Source of the DNA: an uncultured Acetatifactor sp.
GTDB taxonomy: Bacteria > Bacillota > Clostridia > Lachnospirales > Lachnospiraceae
DNA: 11,849 nucleotides
Assembly: GCA_910589035.1 (NCBI GenBank)
Contig: CAJUSI010000046.1
Coordinates: 1 to 11,849 of the forward strand
Reading direction: 5' to 3'
Both the position numbers and the translations under genes were made by a program. The stretch's first letter is position 1, and each line of letters starts with the position of its first letter. This document shows positions 6,354 to 11,849 of this stretch, one piece after another. The notes beneath the pieces were generated by a model. The model was given only the letters and a program-made list of their open reading frames with translations. It did not search any database and was not told the origin of the DNA.

Positions 6354-7817
6354 TTATTCCGCCTTTAGGCGGTAATATTGCAGCAGCAGTCTCACCACGC
6401 GGCTATAGCTGATTTTCCCGTCGGCGACACCGTTGATCTTCAGATTCATGTCAATGAACACATCCGCCGCCTTGTCCACGGTTTCCGTATCGATCAGTGC
6501 CTTCCCGTTGATGCGGTCCCATTCCTCCTCCGTAACGAAGATATTGTCCGTCCAGACCTGGTTATCCACTGCCACAGGCGGAACCGCAGCAGCAGCTTTC
6601 TCGTAGGCCTCCGGCGTCTCCTTCCATGCCTTGTATAAATCATTGTTCAGATAGGTCAGCACGCTCAGGTAACCGGCATACTGGAAAAAGGCGTCCTCCG
6701 ACTCCACACAGGCCAGGTATCCGATAAAATTCGCCTCGTCCTCATAGATGTATCCGCGCAGATGGGCCAGCTCATGGCACATGGTGGAGGGGATATTCAG
6801 GATATACATGACATCGTTGTAATTCGCCTCCATGGAAAAAGGAAAATAATACCCCTGCATATACTGCTGGCACATGAAATCCGAAGAGAGCAGGGCCTTG
6901 GGGCGGGGATAATAGCCGTCCAGCTGAGGATACTTCTCCCCCAGCCGCTTCATCAGCTCCCTGGCCATATCCGCCATGTCCAGGATTTCCCCGTCCGCCC
7001 CCAGGCTGCCCTCGTACACTGCCGTTCCGTCCTCGTCCCTGGCTATCACCCCAGCCAGATAATTGCATCGCTCCACCGTCATATTATATACGGTAATCAG
7101 CTCCTCCAGGGTATACTCCCCATCGTCCCGGCCGAAATAATGCTCCGAAAAGGTGGAGGCATGGTACAGGATGAAGCAGTTCAGCGTCATAATCAGGCAC
7201 ACCGCCAGCACCGTCCATGCAAAAAAGCGGCAGAAGCCTGCGGTGAAACCGGCAAATCTGCTCCTTTTCCGGGAAATGCTTACGGCGGGCCCCCCTTCCG
7301 CGGCAGCTGTCTTCAAGGTCTCCCCTTCCGGAGCGGATGCCCTATCCCGTGTCTCTCCCTCCGAAGCAGACTCTATTTGCGGCCCCCATGCGCTCTCCAA
7401 AGCCTCATCCTCCAAAACAGAGTCCCTCTTCGAAGCCTCTTCTTCCGATGCCTCTCCTCCCGAAACCGGCTCCTTCTTCGAAGCCTCTCCTTCCCGGATA
7501 AAGTTCTTCCGCTTTCTCCCCGTTACCCGCAGAATAAACCGGATCATCTTCACCGCGCCGATCCCCAGCCACACAGCTCCCAGCAGCAGGGCCGCCGCCA
7601 CCAGGCCTATGCCCGCCCCAAGCAGAAATTCTCCTACGGAAAAGGGAAAGAGGCCCGTGATGCGCCCGTATGCATTTACCCATATGGGAAAAACATGTGC
7701 GATATACCAGTCCGAGAAGGCCGCGCTGTTCCACGCCGCCGCATTCAGCCCAATGGTCAGCACCCCGAATCCCAGGTAGACAGCTCCGCTCTTTTGCACC
7801 CTTTTACCGATTTTCAT
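6354..7817 (-). CDS. DUF3810 membrane protein, probable zinc metalloprotease
   Basis: This 487-residue protein has membrane segments near residues 13-30, 60-92 and 192-218, then a soluble domain of about 265 residues. The soluble domain holds H348-E-L-A-H352 followed by GYIYEDEANFIGYLAC, the zinc-site pattern of the DUF3810 family with E359 or E361 as likely third ligand. Basic clusters RKRK (101-104) and RKRSR (183-187) flank the second and third segments, so residues 100-190 should be cytoplasmic and the catalytic domain outside. Those residues form an unusual Glu/Ser/Ala-rich repetitive linker (units like EGEAS, GGEAS, EEEASK, EGETR). The substrate is unknown. The ATG at 7817 has GGAGAG seven bases upstream. 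No convincing promoter is seen in the upstream region, which is a 154-bp TIR-bounded segment. Confidence 0.87.
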   Translation of the reverse strand: MKIGKRVQKSGAVYLGFGVLTIGLNAAAWNSAAFSDWYIAHVFPIWVNAYGRITGLFPFSVGEFLLGAGIGLVAAALLLGAVWLGIGAVKMIRFILRVTGRKRKNFIREGEASKKEPVSGGEASEEEASKRDSVLEDEALESAWGPQIESASEGETRDRASAPEGETLKTAAAEGGPAVSISRKRSRFAGFTAGFCRFFAWTVLAVCLIMTLNCFILYHASTFSEHYFGRDDGEYTLEELITVYNMTVERCNYLAGVIARDEDGTAVYEGSLGADGEILDMADMARELMKRLGEKYPQLDGYYPRPKALLSSDFMCQQYMQGYYFPFSMEANYNDVMYILNIPSTMCHELAHLRGYIYEDEANFIGYLACVESEDAFFQYAGYLSVLTYLNNDLYKAWKETPEAYEKAAAAVPPVAVDNQVWTDNIFVTEEEWDRINGKALIDTETVDKAADVFIDMNLKINGVADGKISYSRVVRLLLQYYRLKAE

Positions 7818-7836
7818 CCAGTTCTCTCCATGTTAT

Positions 7837-7990
7837 AGTGAACGTCATAACCATTTTTTACTTTGCCCAAAAGCCATCACAGCAACGGCAATCGGCATAG
7901 CATGTCAAAGTAAAGGTTTTAAAGTCGCTTACTTTAGTTCCGTATCACCAGGCTTTACCCGCCCCGGCATAATTTATTCTGACGTTCACT
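7837..7990. mobile_element. MITE-like element with 11-bp terminal inverted repeats
   Basis: The segment is bounded by AGTGAACGTCA (7837-7847) and its exact complement TGACGTTCACT (7980-7990). Inside, TTTACTTTG (7857-7865) pairs with CAAAGTAAA (7906-7914), and the latter can alternatively pair with TTACTTT (7929-7935). It encodes no protein. The size, the perfect ends and the internal palindromes fit a non-autonomous miniature element, but no target-site duplication is visible. Its left end lies only 20 bases from the DUF3810 start codon, so it may supply or replace that gene's promoter. A regulatory cruciform is the alternative. Confidence 0.5.
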
Positions 7991-8139
7991 GAAGCCTGCC
8001 ATGAATGCCCCTCTTCATTGTGACCCGGCTCACGAGCGAAGAATTGCCGGGACGTCCTGGCAGATTTCACCGTTTGTGAGTATCAATTCCGACCTGCCGA
8101 CCCCTGGACAACAGTTCAACCGCACAGGCGGAAAAGCTT
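7991..8139. other. Hairpin-rich non-coding stretch
   Basis: Between the TIR element and the fucosidase stop codon several inverted repeats are packed into 150 bases. They include ATGAA/TTCAT (8002-8019), GTGA/TCAC around CCCGGC (8020-8033), and a near-perfect 18-base palindrome TGCCGGGACGTCCTGGCA (8045-8062). TCAC/GTGA (8067-8079) follows, and GGCAG (8059-8063) pairs with CTGCC (8094-8098) in competition with the palindrome. Such alternative pairings suggest a structured RNA or part of the adjacent element. No family is recognised, and there is no good terminator for the fucosidase gene. Confidence 0.4.
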
Positions 8140-9579
8140 TTATTTCAGGCAGAAAACCCTGGCGATGGGCGCCGTCTTCCGCTCTCTTGCCTCCAGGACT
8201 ACCCGGCAGCCGCCCTCCTCCTTCGCAAAGGACACCACCTTTTCGTCCCCCATGGCGGTAATTTCGGAGAAATCTCCTATGTAGGGAATCCACACCGTAT
8301 CCTCCGCCCTGTCCGTCTCCCTTTCAAAGGTCTGGATGGCATAGACGCTCCCGTCCTTCTGCGTGAAGCCGATGCCGTCCTTCTTGTAAGGGGCGCATAC
8401 CCGGGTTCCGTATATGGCCTCTCCATACTCCCGGAGCCATTCGCCCATCCCCTTCAGGGACTTCACGGCTCCCGCCGGAATGCGTCCGTCCGGCTGGGGC
8501 CCCACATTGATGGCAAGGTTTCCGCCTTTCACCACGATATCCACCAGCAGGCAGATCACCTGCCTGGGGCTTTTATACTCATCCTCATATTTAAAGGAAA
8601 AGGAGGTTCCCAGCGTGATACAGCTCTCCCAGGGAATGGAAAGCGGTTTTTCGGGAACGCACTGCTCCGGCGTCACATAGTTTTCATAGGGCCCTCCCAC
8701 GGTGCGGTCCGCGCAGAGCATACCGGGCTGAACTTTGCGGATCTCCTCGATAATCTCCCCCAGGCGGATATCCTGTCCGCTCTGCGGGCACACCCAGCCC
8801 GCGTCAAACCACATGGCGTCCAGCTTTCCGTAATTGGTGCCCAGCTCCCGGATCTGATTTTGAGTAAAGGTTACAAAGCGCTCCCACTCCTCCGGATTCT
8901 CCTTCGGGTTGTAGGAAGGCCCCCTGTATTTGAAATTCCCTCTGGCCGTGTCGTTCTTCCAGTAGCTGTCCACATGCCAGTCCGCCTTGGAGAAATAGGC
9001 CACGATGCCCACACCCCTCTTGCGGAAGGATTCGAAAAGATGGGCGCAGATATCCGCATATTTATGGGTGTGGAACGGACAATCCGGAGCCGTAGTCTTA
9101 TAATCCGAATATTTGCTGTCCCACATACAGAAGCCGTCGTGATGCTTCGTGGTGAAAAGCAGATATTTCATACCGGCTTCCTTCGCCAGATCCGCCCATT
9201 TCTCCGGCTCGAAGCGCAGAGGGTTGAAGGTTTTGTTCAAGGCAAAATATTCTTTCTTGAACTCCTCCCCCGTGACTTCCCAGTCGATCTCATGTCTGGA
9301 CCAGTCCGCGTCTCCGTCGCTCAGGGCCCAGGATTCCACAATCCCCAGCTGGGAATAGGGGCCCCAGTGCATCATCAGTCCCAGCTTCTGATCCTTGAAC
9401 CATTCCAGCTTTTTCAGCACCCGGGGGTCCGAAGGCGTCACATAGGATTCCTCCCTGCTGTAGTTGTGAACGCCGGCTACCACCGCTTCTGCTGCGGCCT
9501 GCCTCTCTTCTGCGGCTTTGTCCTTTTCTGACGCCGCTTCCTCTGCACTCTCCTTCACCTGCAGTATTTCCTCTTCCAT
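8140..9579 (-). CDS. Alpha-L-fucosidase, glycoside hydrolase family 29
   Basis: The 479-residue enzyme should release L-fucose from fucosylated glycans or oligosaccharides. GH29 marks are WFKDQKLGLMMHWGPYS (H71), YLLFTTKHHDGFCMWDS (H146, H147), the nucleophile region LDAMWFDAGW with D259 as predicted nucleophile, and the conserved WESC and NLAINVGPQPDG. The acid/base residue is not assigned here. Length is normal for the catalytic TIM barrel plus a C-terminal beta domain (about 390-479). There is no signal peptide, so the enzyme is probably cytoplasmic and acts on imported sugars. An Ala/Glu/Lys-rich 35-residue N-terminal extension looks coiled-coil. The ATG at 9579 has AAGGAG ten bases upstream, and a TTGAGG-N17-TAGAAT promoter precedes it. 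No fucose transporter or catabolic gene is beside it. Confidence 0.93.
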   Translation of the reverse strand: MEEEILQVKESAEEAASEKDKAAEERQAAAEAVVAGVHNYSREESYVTPSDPRVLKKLEWFKDQKLGLMMHWGPYSQLGIVESWALSDGDADWSRHEIDWEVTGEEFKKEYFALNKTFNPLRFEPEKWADLAKEAGMKYLLFTTKHHDGFCMWDSKYSDYKTTAPDCPFHTHKYADICAHLFESFRKRGVGIVAYFSKADWHVDSYWKNDTARGNFKYRGPSYNPKENPEEWERFVTFTQNQIRELGTNYGKLDAMWFDAGWVCPQSGQDIRLGEIIEEIRKVQPGMLCADRTVGGPYENYVTPEQCVPEKPLSIPWESCITLGTSFSFKYEDEYKSPRQVICLLVDIVVKGGNLAINVGPQPDGRIPAGAVKSLKGMGEWLREYGEAIYGTRVCAPYKKDGIGFTQKDGSVYAIQTFERETDRAEDTVWIPYIGDFSEITAMGDEKVVSFAKEEGGCRVVLEARERKTAPIARVFCLK

Positions 9580-9630
9580 TTTCAGTTCTCTCCTTTATCC
9601 TGTAATTGATATTGAAAATACCTGTCTCCT

Positions 9631-9659
9631 ATTCTATCATACATTTTATGCTGCCTCAA
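9631..9659 (-). promoter_or_regulatory. Promoter of the fucosidase gene
   Basis: On the minus strand TTGAGG (9654-9659) and TAGAAT (9631-9636) are 17 bases apart, 51 bases before the start codon. The -10 matches at five of six positions and the -35 at four. No cre-like or other clear operator is seen around it. Confidence 0.7.
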
Positions 9660-9730
9660 CAGCCAAATCGTTTGTTGGGCACTTTTCGGATTCCCTTTCG
9701 GATCCTGCCCGATTACCTGCCCCGGACAGG

Positions 9731-9819
9731 CCGAAACGGAACAGGCCGGGAGCAGCTAAGAACAATCCGAAACAGGCCGAAAATAAACCGAAACAGAAAA
9801 TTCAGAAACAATCCAAAAC
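9731..9819. repeat. Irregular CCGAAAC heptamer repeats
   Basis: CCGAAAC or a one-base variant occurs at 9731, 9767, 9777, 9788 and 9813, and GAAAATTCAG occurs twice (9797 and 9821), in an A-rich stretch between the divergent fucosidase and tRNA-Tyr promoters. Spacing is irregular (36, 10, 11 and 25 bases), so this may be simple-sequence drift or a cluster of protein sites. No gene is present in the 312 bases between the two genes. Confidence 0.4.
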
Positions 9820-9831
9820 GGAAAATTCAGC

Positions 9832-9860
9832 TTGCAATCCTCGGAAATTTATGCTACAAT
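9832..9860 (+). promoter_or_regulatory. Promoter of tRNA-Tyr
   Basis: TTGCAA (9832-9837) and TACAAT (9855-9860) are separated by 17 bases, with TGC before the -10 as an extended element. The mature tRNA starts 31 bases beyond the -10. Confidence 0.82.
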
Positions 9861-9891
9861 TTCAAAGGTGTGAGGGATTTTCCCTTTCCAT

Positions 9892-9973
9892 GGATGGGTT
9901 CCCGAGTGGCCAAAGGGGACAGACTGTAAATCTGCTGCAAATTGCTTCGGTGGTTCGAATCCACCCCCATCCA
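9892..9973 (+). tRNA. tRNA-Tyr, anticodon GUA
   Basis: An 82-base class II tRNA. The acceptor stem is GGATGGG with CCCATCC and discriminator A. The D arm is CCCGAGTGGCCAAAGGGG, the anticodon loop is CTGTAAA (anticodon GTA) between CAGA and TCTG, a long variable arm GCAAATTGC follows, and the T arm is GGTGGTTCGAATCCACC. CCA is not encoded. Confidence 0.96.
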
Positions 9974-10057
9974 TTCGCATACAGCAATATATGAGATTCC
10001 GGATTGATCAATATCAATATACCATAATCTCGTGCGCTTTAACGCATATGGAATCGG

Positions 10058-10115
10058 AATTTGACGCAATGTCTTTCTGTGTCAAATTATACCATGAGCA
10101 CAGCAGCGCTCATGG
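10058..10115 (+). other. Two hairpins downstream of tRNA-Tyr
   Basis: AATTTGAC (10058-10065) pairs with GTCAAATT (10081-10088), and CCATGAGC (10092-10099) pairs with GCTCATGG (10108-10115). Neither is followed by a T-run, so a terminator role is doubtful. They may be processing signals between tRNA-Tyr and the tRNA-Leu copies. Confidence 0.4.
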
Positions 10116-10183
10116 TGAGATGGCCATCCGGCCGTTTCATGCCACGAATAAGGACATTATACGATATATTCGGAGAAATACAG

Positions 10184-10224
10184 GCAGGTATGGTGGAATA
10201 GGCAGACACAAGAGACTTAAAATC
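10184..10224 (+). pseudogene. 5' half of a tRNA-Leu, broken after the anticodon loop
   Basis: The 41 bases begin GCAGGTATGGTGGAATAGG and run through a normal D arm to the anticodon loop CTTAAAA (UAA), then match the intact tRNA-Leu at 10372 for two more bases (TC) and diverge. The anticodon stem AGAGA cannot pair with the following TCCAA beyond two bases, and no variable arm, T arm or acceptor 3' strand (TACCTGC) follows. The last 12 bases, AGACTTAAAATC, are identical to the intact copy 188 bases downstream. Confidence 0.85.
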
Positions 10225-10371
10225 CAAAGCGCCAGTTTCACAATTTTTCTTACAACCCTTGATTTTACAGGTTTTTTGAAAACCTACCGGATATTTCCTG
10301 TAGATATCCCTCCTGACACCCCTCCAAAAGTTTTGGAAGAGAGTGGAAAGGGATGGAACTGCAAACAATCT
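10225..10371. other. Spacer between broken and intact tRNA-Leu
   Basis: This 147-base stretch replaces the 3' half of the broken tRNA-Leu. It holds three inverted repeats: AGGTTTT/AAAACCT (10269-10285), GGATAT/ATATCC (10289-10309) and TCCAAAA/TTTTGGA (10323-10337). It also holds a 13-base word, CCCTTGATTTTAC (10256-10268), found again next to tRNA-Gly (5914-5926). No gene and no convincing promoter are seen. The pattern would fit leftover attachment-site arms of a mobile element. Confidence 0.45.
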
Positions 10372-10455
10372 GCTGGTATGGCGGAATAGGCAGACGCAAC
10401 AGACTTAAAATCTGTCGAACATTTGTTCGTGCCGGTTCAAGTCCGGCTACCAGCA
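10372..10455 (+). tRNA. tRNA-Leu, anticodon UAA
   Basis: An 84-base class II tRNA with every stem intact: acceptor GCTGGTA with TACCAGC and discriminator A, D arm GCGGAATAGGCAGACGC, anticodon stem ACAGA with TCTGT around CTTAAAA, variable arm CGAAC-ATTT-GTTCG, and T arm GCCGG-TTCAAGT-CCGGC. CCA is not encoded. Confidence 0.97.
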
Positions 10456-10505
10456 TTGTTATGAATAGGAATCCACAGTTTCAGTTGGCTGCTGAGGTGG
10501 ATTCT

Positions 10506-10670
10506 TTTTTTACCCAAAAGCCCTATAATCGCATCGGCAGAAGAAATCTTCTTGTTAAAGTCCATATGCGTAGAGATGTTGCCGTGCCCGAGCCATTCCT
10601 GGATTTCCTTCAGGCTTACCCTATATGAGAAAAGCAACGATGCGCAGCTGTGACTAAGCTCATGGAATCG
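10506..10670 (-). pseudogene. C-terminal remnant of a tyrosine recombinase (integrase)
   Basis: About 55 residues resemble the end of a phage or ICE-type integrase: RFHELSHSCASLL, VSLKEIQEWLGHG and KISSADAIIGLLGKK. The normal HDLRH box reads HELSH, so the second catalytic Arg is replaced by Ser. The stretch that normally follows WLGH and carries the nucleophilic Tyr (NIYAHLD-like) is shortened to NISTHMD by about six codons, so the Tyr is gone. Upstream sequence past 10673 no longer resembles an integrase. The open frame continues into the 3' end of tRNA-Leu. It is therefore a dead fragment, and its place beside tRNA-Leu suggests integration into that gene in the past. Confidence 0.85.
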
Positions 10671-10721
10671 ACAAATGGACATTTCCCCGTGGAAGCGGAA
10701 AATGAGATATGATATTGCCAG

Positions 10722-10745
10722 TGGCTACGGTTTTTGCCGTAGCCA
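10722..10745. terminator. Terminator-like hairpin after the DUF1349 gene
   Basis: TGGCTACGG (10722-10730) pairs perfectly with CCGTAGCCA (10737-10745) around TTTTTG. It lies just beyond the DUF1349 stop codon on the minus strand, but the minus-strand exit has no T-run; the plus-strand exit (TTTCTATT) is slightly better. Confidence 0.5.
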
Positions 10746-10748
10746 TTT

Positions 10749-11335
10749 CTATTGAAAGTGTCGGAAGTCCATAACCTGCATCCTGGAAAATACTGCCTGA
10801 AAGGAAGATTCTTCCGGAGAGCAGGCATAAATGCCGAACCTGATATTTCCCTTCCTGTTATGCATATGGCAGATCCGCATCTGGCTGAACGTCGCTCCAT
10901 CCGCCGAGCACTCGATGCAATAATCATCCTCCCTGCGGCTGAACCGATACCACATTGTCTTTGCAGATGCACCTATGGCTGTTGTCGCCCAGTCCGAATA
11001 CCCGTTGTTTGTCACCACGCCCCCAGGTGCTGGTACTCTTCGTTTTCATATTCCACGGAAGCTTTCAGCCAGTTCTCGCTGTCCAGATACATCACGATGC
11101 CGCACTGGTCAAACCTGTGATGGCTGTCTGCAAAATCCGTCTTTACCACAAAGCTGAAATATTTCTCTTCTGTCTCCATCTGCAGGACAGGGGCATTGTC
11201 ATTCCGGAAATGGTAATACGTATCGCCAAAGCTCTTCCCGAATTGTCCGTATATCTGCCTGGTAATCCCGGTAATGGTAACAGGCTTTTCCATTGCCGGC
11301 TTATCCAGGTATCTCATTTCCTGACTATCTGTCAT
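10749..11335 (-). pseudogene. DUF1349 protein gene with a one-base frameshift
   Basis: Two consecutive frames together give a DUF1349 protein of about 195 residues, the family's normal length. DUF1349 proteins have a concanavalin-like beta-sandwich fold and often unknown sugar-related roles. Frame one (11335 to 11012) holds GDTYYHFRNDN, FDQCGIVMYLDSENWLKASV and EYENEEYQHLG. Frame two (from about 11018 to 10749) continues directly with VVTNNGYSDWATTAIGA, WYRFSRREDDYCIECSADG and IRFGIYACSPEESSFQAVF. The break is at a run of five G on the coding strand (11020-11024), where one extra G would restore a fused frame. A sequencing error, a real mutation or slippage are all possible. The ATG at 11335 overlaps the toxin stop codon by 11 bases, with AAGGGG seven to eight bases upstream, so translation is probably coupled to the toxin gene. 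Confidence 0.78.
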
Positions 11336-11591
11336 TGTAGTGCCCCTTGCACTGGGTTACAGTGACGCCTTCATCGCTGACCCTGTAGACGAACCTGTCC
11401 TTATCGTTGATCCGCCTGCTCCATTCCCCTTCCGGGCTGTTCTTCAACGGCTCTGGCCTCCCTTCACCGGTAAAAGGTTCACGCTGGATGGACCTGAGCA
11501 GGCTGTTTATCTTTTTCAGGGTCTTTTTATCCTGCGACTGCCAGTAGAGGTATTCCTCCCACGCGTCTTCGGCAAATGTGATCTTACTCAC
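11325..11591 (-). CDS. yoeB: YoeB/Txe-type mRNA interferase toxin
   Basis: The 88-residue protein aligns well in memory with Escherichia coli YoeB, a ribosome-dependent mRNA endonuclease. Seen are WEEYLYWQSQDKKTLKKIN, PFTGEGRPEPLK, GEWSRRINDKDRFVYRV and the C-terminal CKGHYNDR. The catalytic residues all appear present: E47, R66, H84 and Y85, matching E46, R65, H83 and Y84 of the model protein. It starts at GTG 11591, overlapping the antitoxin stop by eight bases, with GGAGG nine bases upstream, the usual coupled arrangement. The downstream DUF1349 gene overlaps it in turn. The toxin should be intact and held in check by the adjacent antitoxin. Confidence 0.93.
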   Translation of the reverse strand: MSKITFAEDAWEEYLYWQSQDKKTLKKINSLLRSIQREPFTGEGRPEPLKNSPEGEWSRRINDKDRFVYRVSDEGVTVTQCKGHYNDR

Positions 11592-11849
11592 GCTCCATGG
11601 CCTCCAGTTCCTCCATTGTCTTTACGACCACCTGCCCGTTCCTGACCTGCTGGTCCGCTTTCCTCAGCTGCTCCATGTTGGAGTCTGAGTAGAAGGGGTC
11701 CAGGGGGGCTGCCACCTCGAAGGGGATCCGGCGGTCCCGCAGCGCTTTCTTAGCGTAGATCATGAAGAAGGTGGTGAGGTTCATCCCCATTTCATCGCAC
11801 ATCTCGTCAAGCTGCCGTTTCATCTCATCATCAAATCGTAGGCTCACCG
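11584..11849 (-). CDS. RelB/DinJ-family antitoxin, 5' end outside the window
   Basis: About 87 residues are visible: a ribbon-helix-helix N-terminus (SLRFDDEMKRQLDEMCDEMG), the family stretch MNLTTFFMIYAKKALRDRR, IPFEV, and a charged C-terminal toxin-binding tail ending MEELEAMERE. A GTG at 11847 keeps the frame open, but in the family this Val is usually preceded by several residues, so the true start most likely lies beyond the window edge and the entry is partial. The stop codon overlaps the toxin start by eight bases. It should neutralise the YoeB-type toxin and repress the operon; the promoter is not in view. YoeB is classically paired with a YefM/Phd-type antitoxin, so this is the alternative RelB/DinJ pairing. 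Confidence 0.9.
   Translation of the reverse strand, partial: VSLRFDDEMKRQLDEMCDEMGMNLTTFFMIYAKKALRDRRIPFEVAAPLDPFYSDSNMEQLRKADQQVRNGQVVVKTMEELEAMERE

Noticed and set aside
6762..7838. 358-codon plus-strand open frame
   Set aside because: It is the antisense shadow of the DUF3810 gene, whose zinc site, membrane segments and ribosome site are clear; the shadow is Arg/His/Pro-rich and has no family features.
8860..9531. 223-codon plus-strand open frame
   Set aside because: It is antisense to the GH29 fucosidase catalytic domain.
9518..9994. 158-codon plus-strand frame ending in tRNA-Tyr
   Set aside because: It crosses the fucosidase start, two promoters and a tRNA gene, and shows no protein family signal.
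10087..10456. Minus-strand frames of 93 and 63 codons across the tRNA-Leu copies
   Set aside because: These are the familiar false proteins produced by reading tRNA genes backwards.
1..11849. CRISPR array, riboswitch of a known class, or rRNA
   Set aside because: No regularly spaced identical direct repeats, no recognisable T-box or common riboswitch core, and no rRNA sequence was seen on reading both strands.

Overview
The window looks like a chromosomal segment of a gut Firmicute of the Lachnospiraceae type (Clostridia). This is inferred from the protein families present (DUF4153/DUF4173, DUF2975 with a small Xre regulator, DUF3810, a flavin reductase-rubredoxin fusion, a cytoplasmic GH29 fucosidase), strong AGGAG-type ribosome binding sites, TTGACA-N17-TATAAT-like promoters and tRNA genes without an encoded CCA. 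Species cannot be named from sequence alone.

Layout. Bases 1-568 carry no gene but hold a compact twin-hairpin element. A plus-strand Uma2-family nuclease gene (569-1102) faces a large polytopic membrane protein gene (1195-2916, minus) across one strong bidirectional terminator. A minus-strand cluster then reads DUF2975 membrane protein, small HTH regulator, four-helix membrane protein (4675 down to 3262). It is driven by a near-consensus promoter with a perfect 16-bp palindrome just upstream, and is interrupted by a 286-base gap containing a 72-bp minisatellite. Upstream of that lie a VOC/glyoxalase gene remnant and a flavin reductase-rubredoxin fusion gene (4998-5615), then tRNA-Gly(UCC), all on the minus strand.

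Bases 6354-7817 encode a DUF3810 membrane metalloprotease candidate with an unusual acidic, repetitive cytoplasmic linker. Its upstream region is a 154-bp segment with perfect 11-bp inverted ends (MITE-like), followed by about 150 bases of hairpin-rich non-coding DNA and a GH29 alpha-L-fucosidase gene (8140-9579).

From 9832 the strand switches to a tRNA cluster: tRNA-Tyr(GUA), a tRNA-Leu copy broken just after its anticodon loop, and an intact tRNA-Leu(UAA). Next to tRNA-Leu sits a decayed tyrosine-recombinase C-terminus, which marks the edge of what is probably an old genomic island. The island cargo, all on the minus strand, is a RelB/DinJ-type antitoxin (cut by the window edge), a YoeB-type toxin, and an overlapping DUF1349 gene broken by a one-base frameshift at a run of five G.

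Most genes are ordinary household or accessory functions. The parts that deserve a second look are the non-coding structures (twin-hairpin element, mosaic minisatellite, TIR element plus adjacent structured stretch), the split tRNA-Leu with a 12-bp core repeat, and the toxin-antitoxin-DUF1349 coupling. I do not see a clearly new defence or biosynthetic system.
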